Source of the DNA: Corynebacterium haematomassiliense
GTDB taxonomy: Bacteria; Actinomycetota; Actinomycetes; Mycobacteriales; Mycobacteriaceae
NCBI RefSeq assembly: GCF_013978595.1
Contig: NZ_JACDTZ010000003.1
Location: 1-64,000, forward strand
Direction of reading: 5' to 3'
DNA length: 64,000 nucleotides
Translations under genes and position numbers: made by a program
Notes under the pieces: model-generated
Told to the model about the DNA's origin: nothing
The model's input: the letters and a program-made list of their open reading frames with translations, nothing else
Databases searched by the model: none
Part shown: one piece after another, positions 63,182-64,000 of the stretch
How the letters are laid out: each line of letters starts with the position of its first letter
Position numbering within the stretch: the first letter of the stretch is position 1

Positions 63182-64000
<819 letters not shown>

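Overview
The window is a 64 kb chromosomal segment of a high-GC actinobacterium, almost certainly a Corynebacterium. The evidence is two secreted mycolyltransferases, a dTDP-rhamnose (cell-wall linker) gene set with a fused RmlC-RmlD, a mycothiol-dependent formaldehyde dehydrogenase, a WhiB4/WhcA-type regulator, a GlxR/Crp regulator and a lysine-rich actinobacterial TopA. From holB (about 20 kb) to the metallophosphoesterase (about 48 kb) the gene order closely follows, from memory, the Mycobacterium tuberculosis Rv3644c-Rv3683 block. Departures from that block (an HNH gene, a DedA gene and an insertion sequence) therefore look like local insertions.

Layout. 1-352 is a repeat-rich intergenic patch downstream of lpd. 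353-18.2 kb carries lpd, two mycolyltransferases flanking a tiny divergent 36-residue peptide gene, an S9 peptidase, an M1 peptidase, a multi-spanning membrane protein, and rmlB-rmlCD-rmlA. The rml run is interrupted by a lower-GC two-gene insert and followed by a toxin-antitoxin-like pair, two GT2 glycosyltransferases and a DUF2304 protein. The mycothiol formaldehyde pair and a secreted SGNH hydrolase face it. 18.2-30.4 kb carries an acyl-CoA ligase, tRNA-Thr(CGT), holB, an adenylate cyclase, HNH, topA, dedA, cspA and a DECH-box helicase. 30.4-34.7 kb is a compact Tad/Flp-type pilus operon. 34.8-48.4 kb carries a HAD hydrolase, a holin-X-like protein, a MarP-like protease, Nudix, TlpA, nth, glxR, an IS3-like element, an MBL hydrolase, RidA, whcA, ponA, yqeY and a metallophosphoesterase. 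48.4-64 kb carries tRNA-Pro(CGG), a secreted protein, a double alkaline phosphatase with Pho-box-like repeats, a YhgE/Pip-like protein, the mrpACDEFG antiporter operon, an ECF sigma factor (SigC-like), a YkvI-like transporter and the truncated asd gene.

The main theme is cell-envelope construction and homeostasis: mycolylation, rhamnose-linker supply, peptidoglycan synthesis, surface pili and Na+/H+ antiport. Regulators of redox, cAMP and probably phosphate state are also present.

The most unusual signals are at DNA level. The 11-mer GCTTATCGACG occurs 13 times exactly (and 14 more times with only its central base changed), in several reading frames and once between genes. A 77-bp intergenic repeat occurs twice, 14 kb apart, and there are other short repeat families. 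At gene level the standouts are the 36-residue peptide between the mycolyltransferases, the two-gene insert inside the rml cluster and the 1076-residue double alkaline phosphatase.
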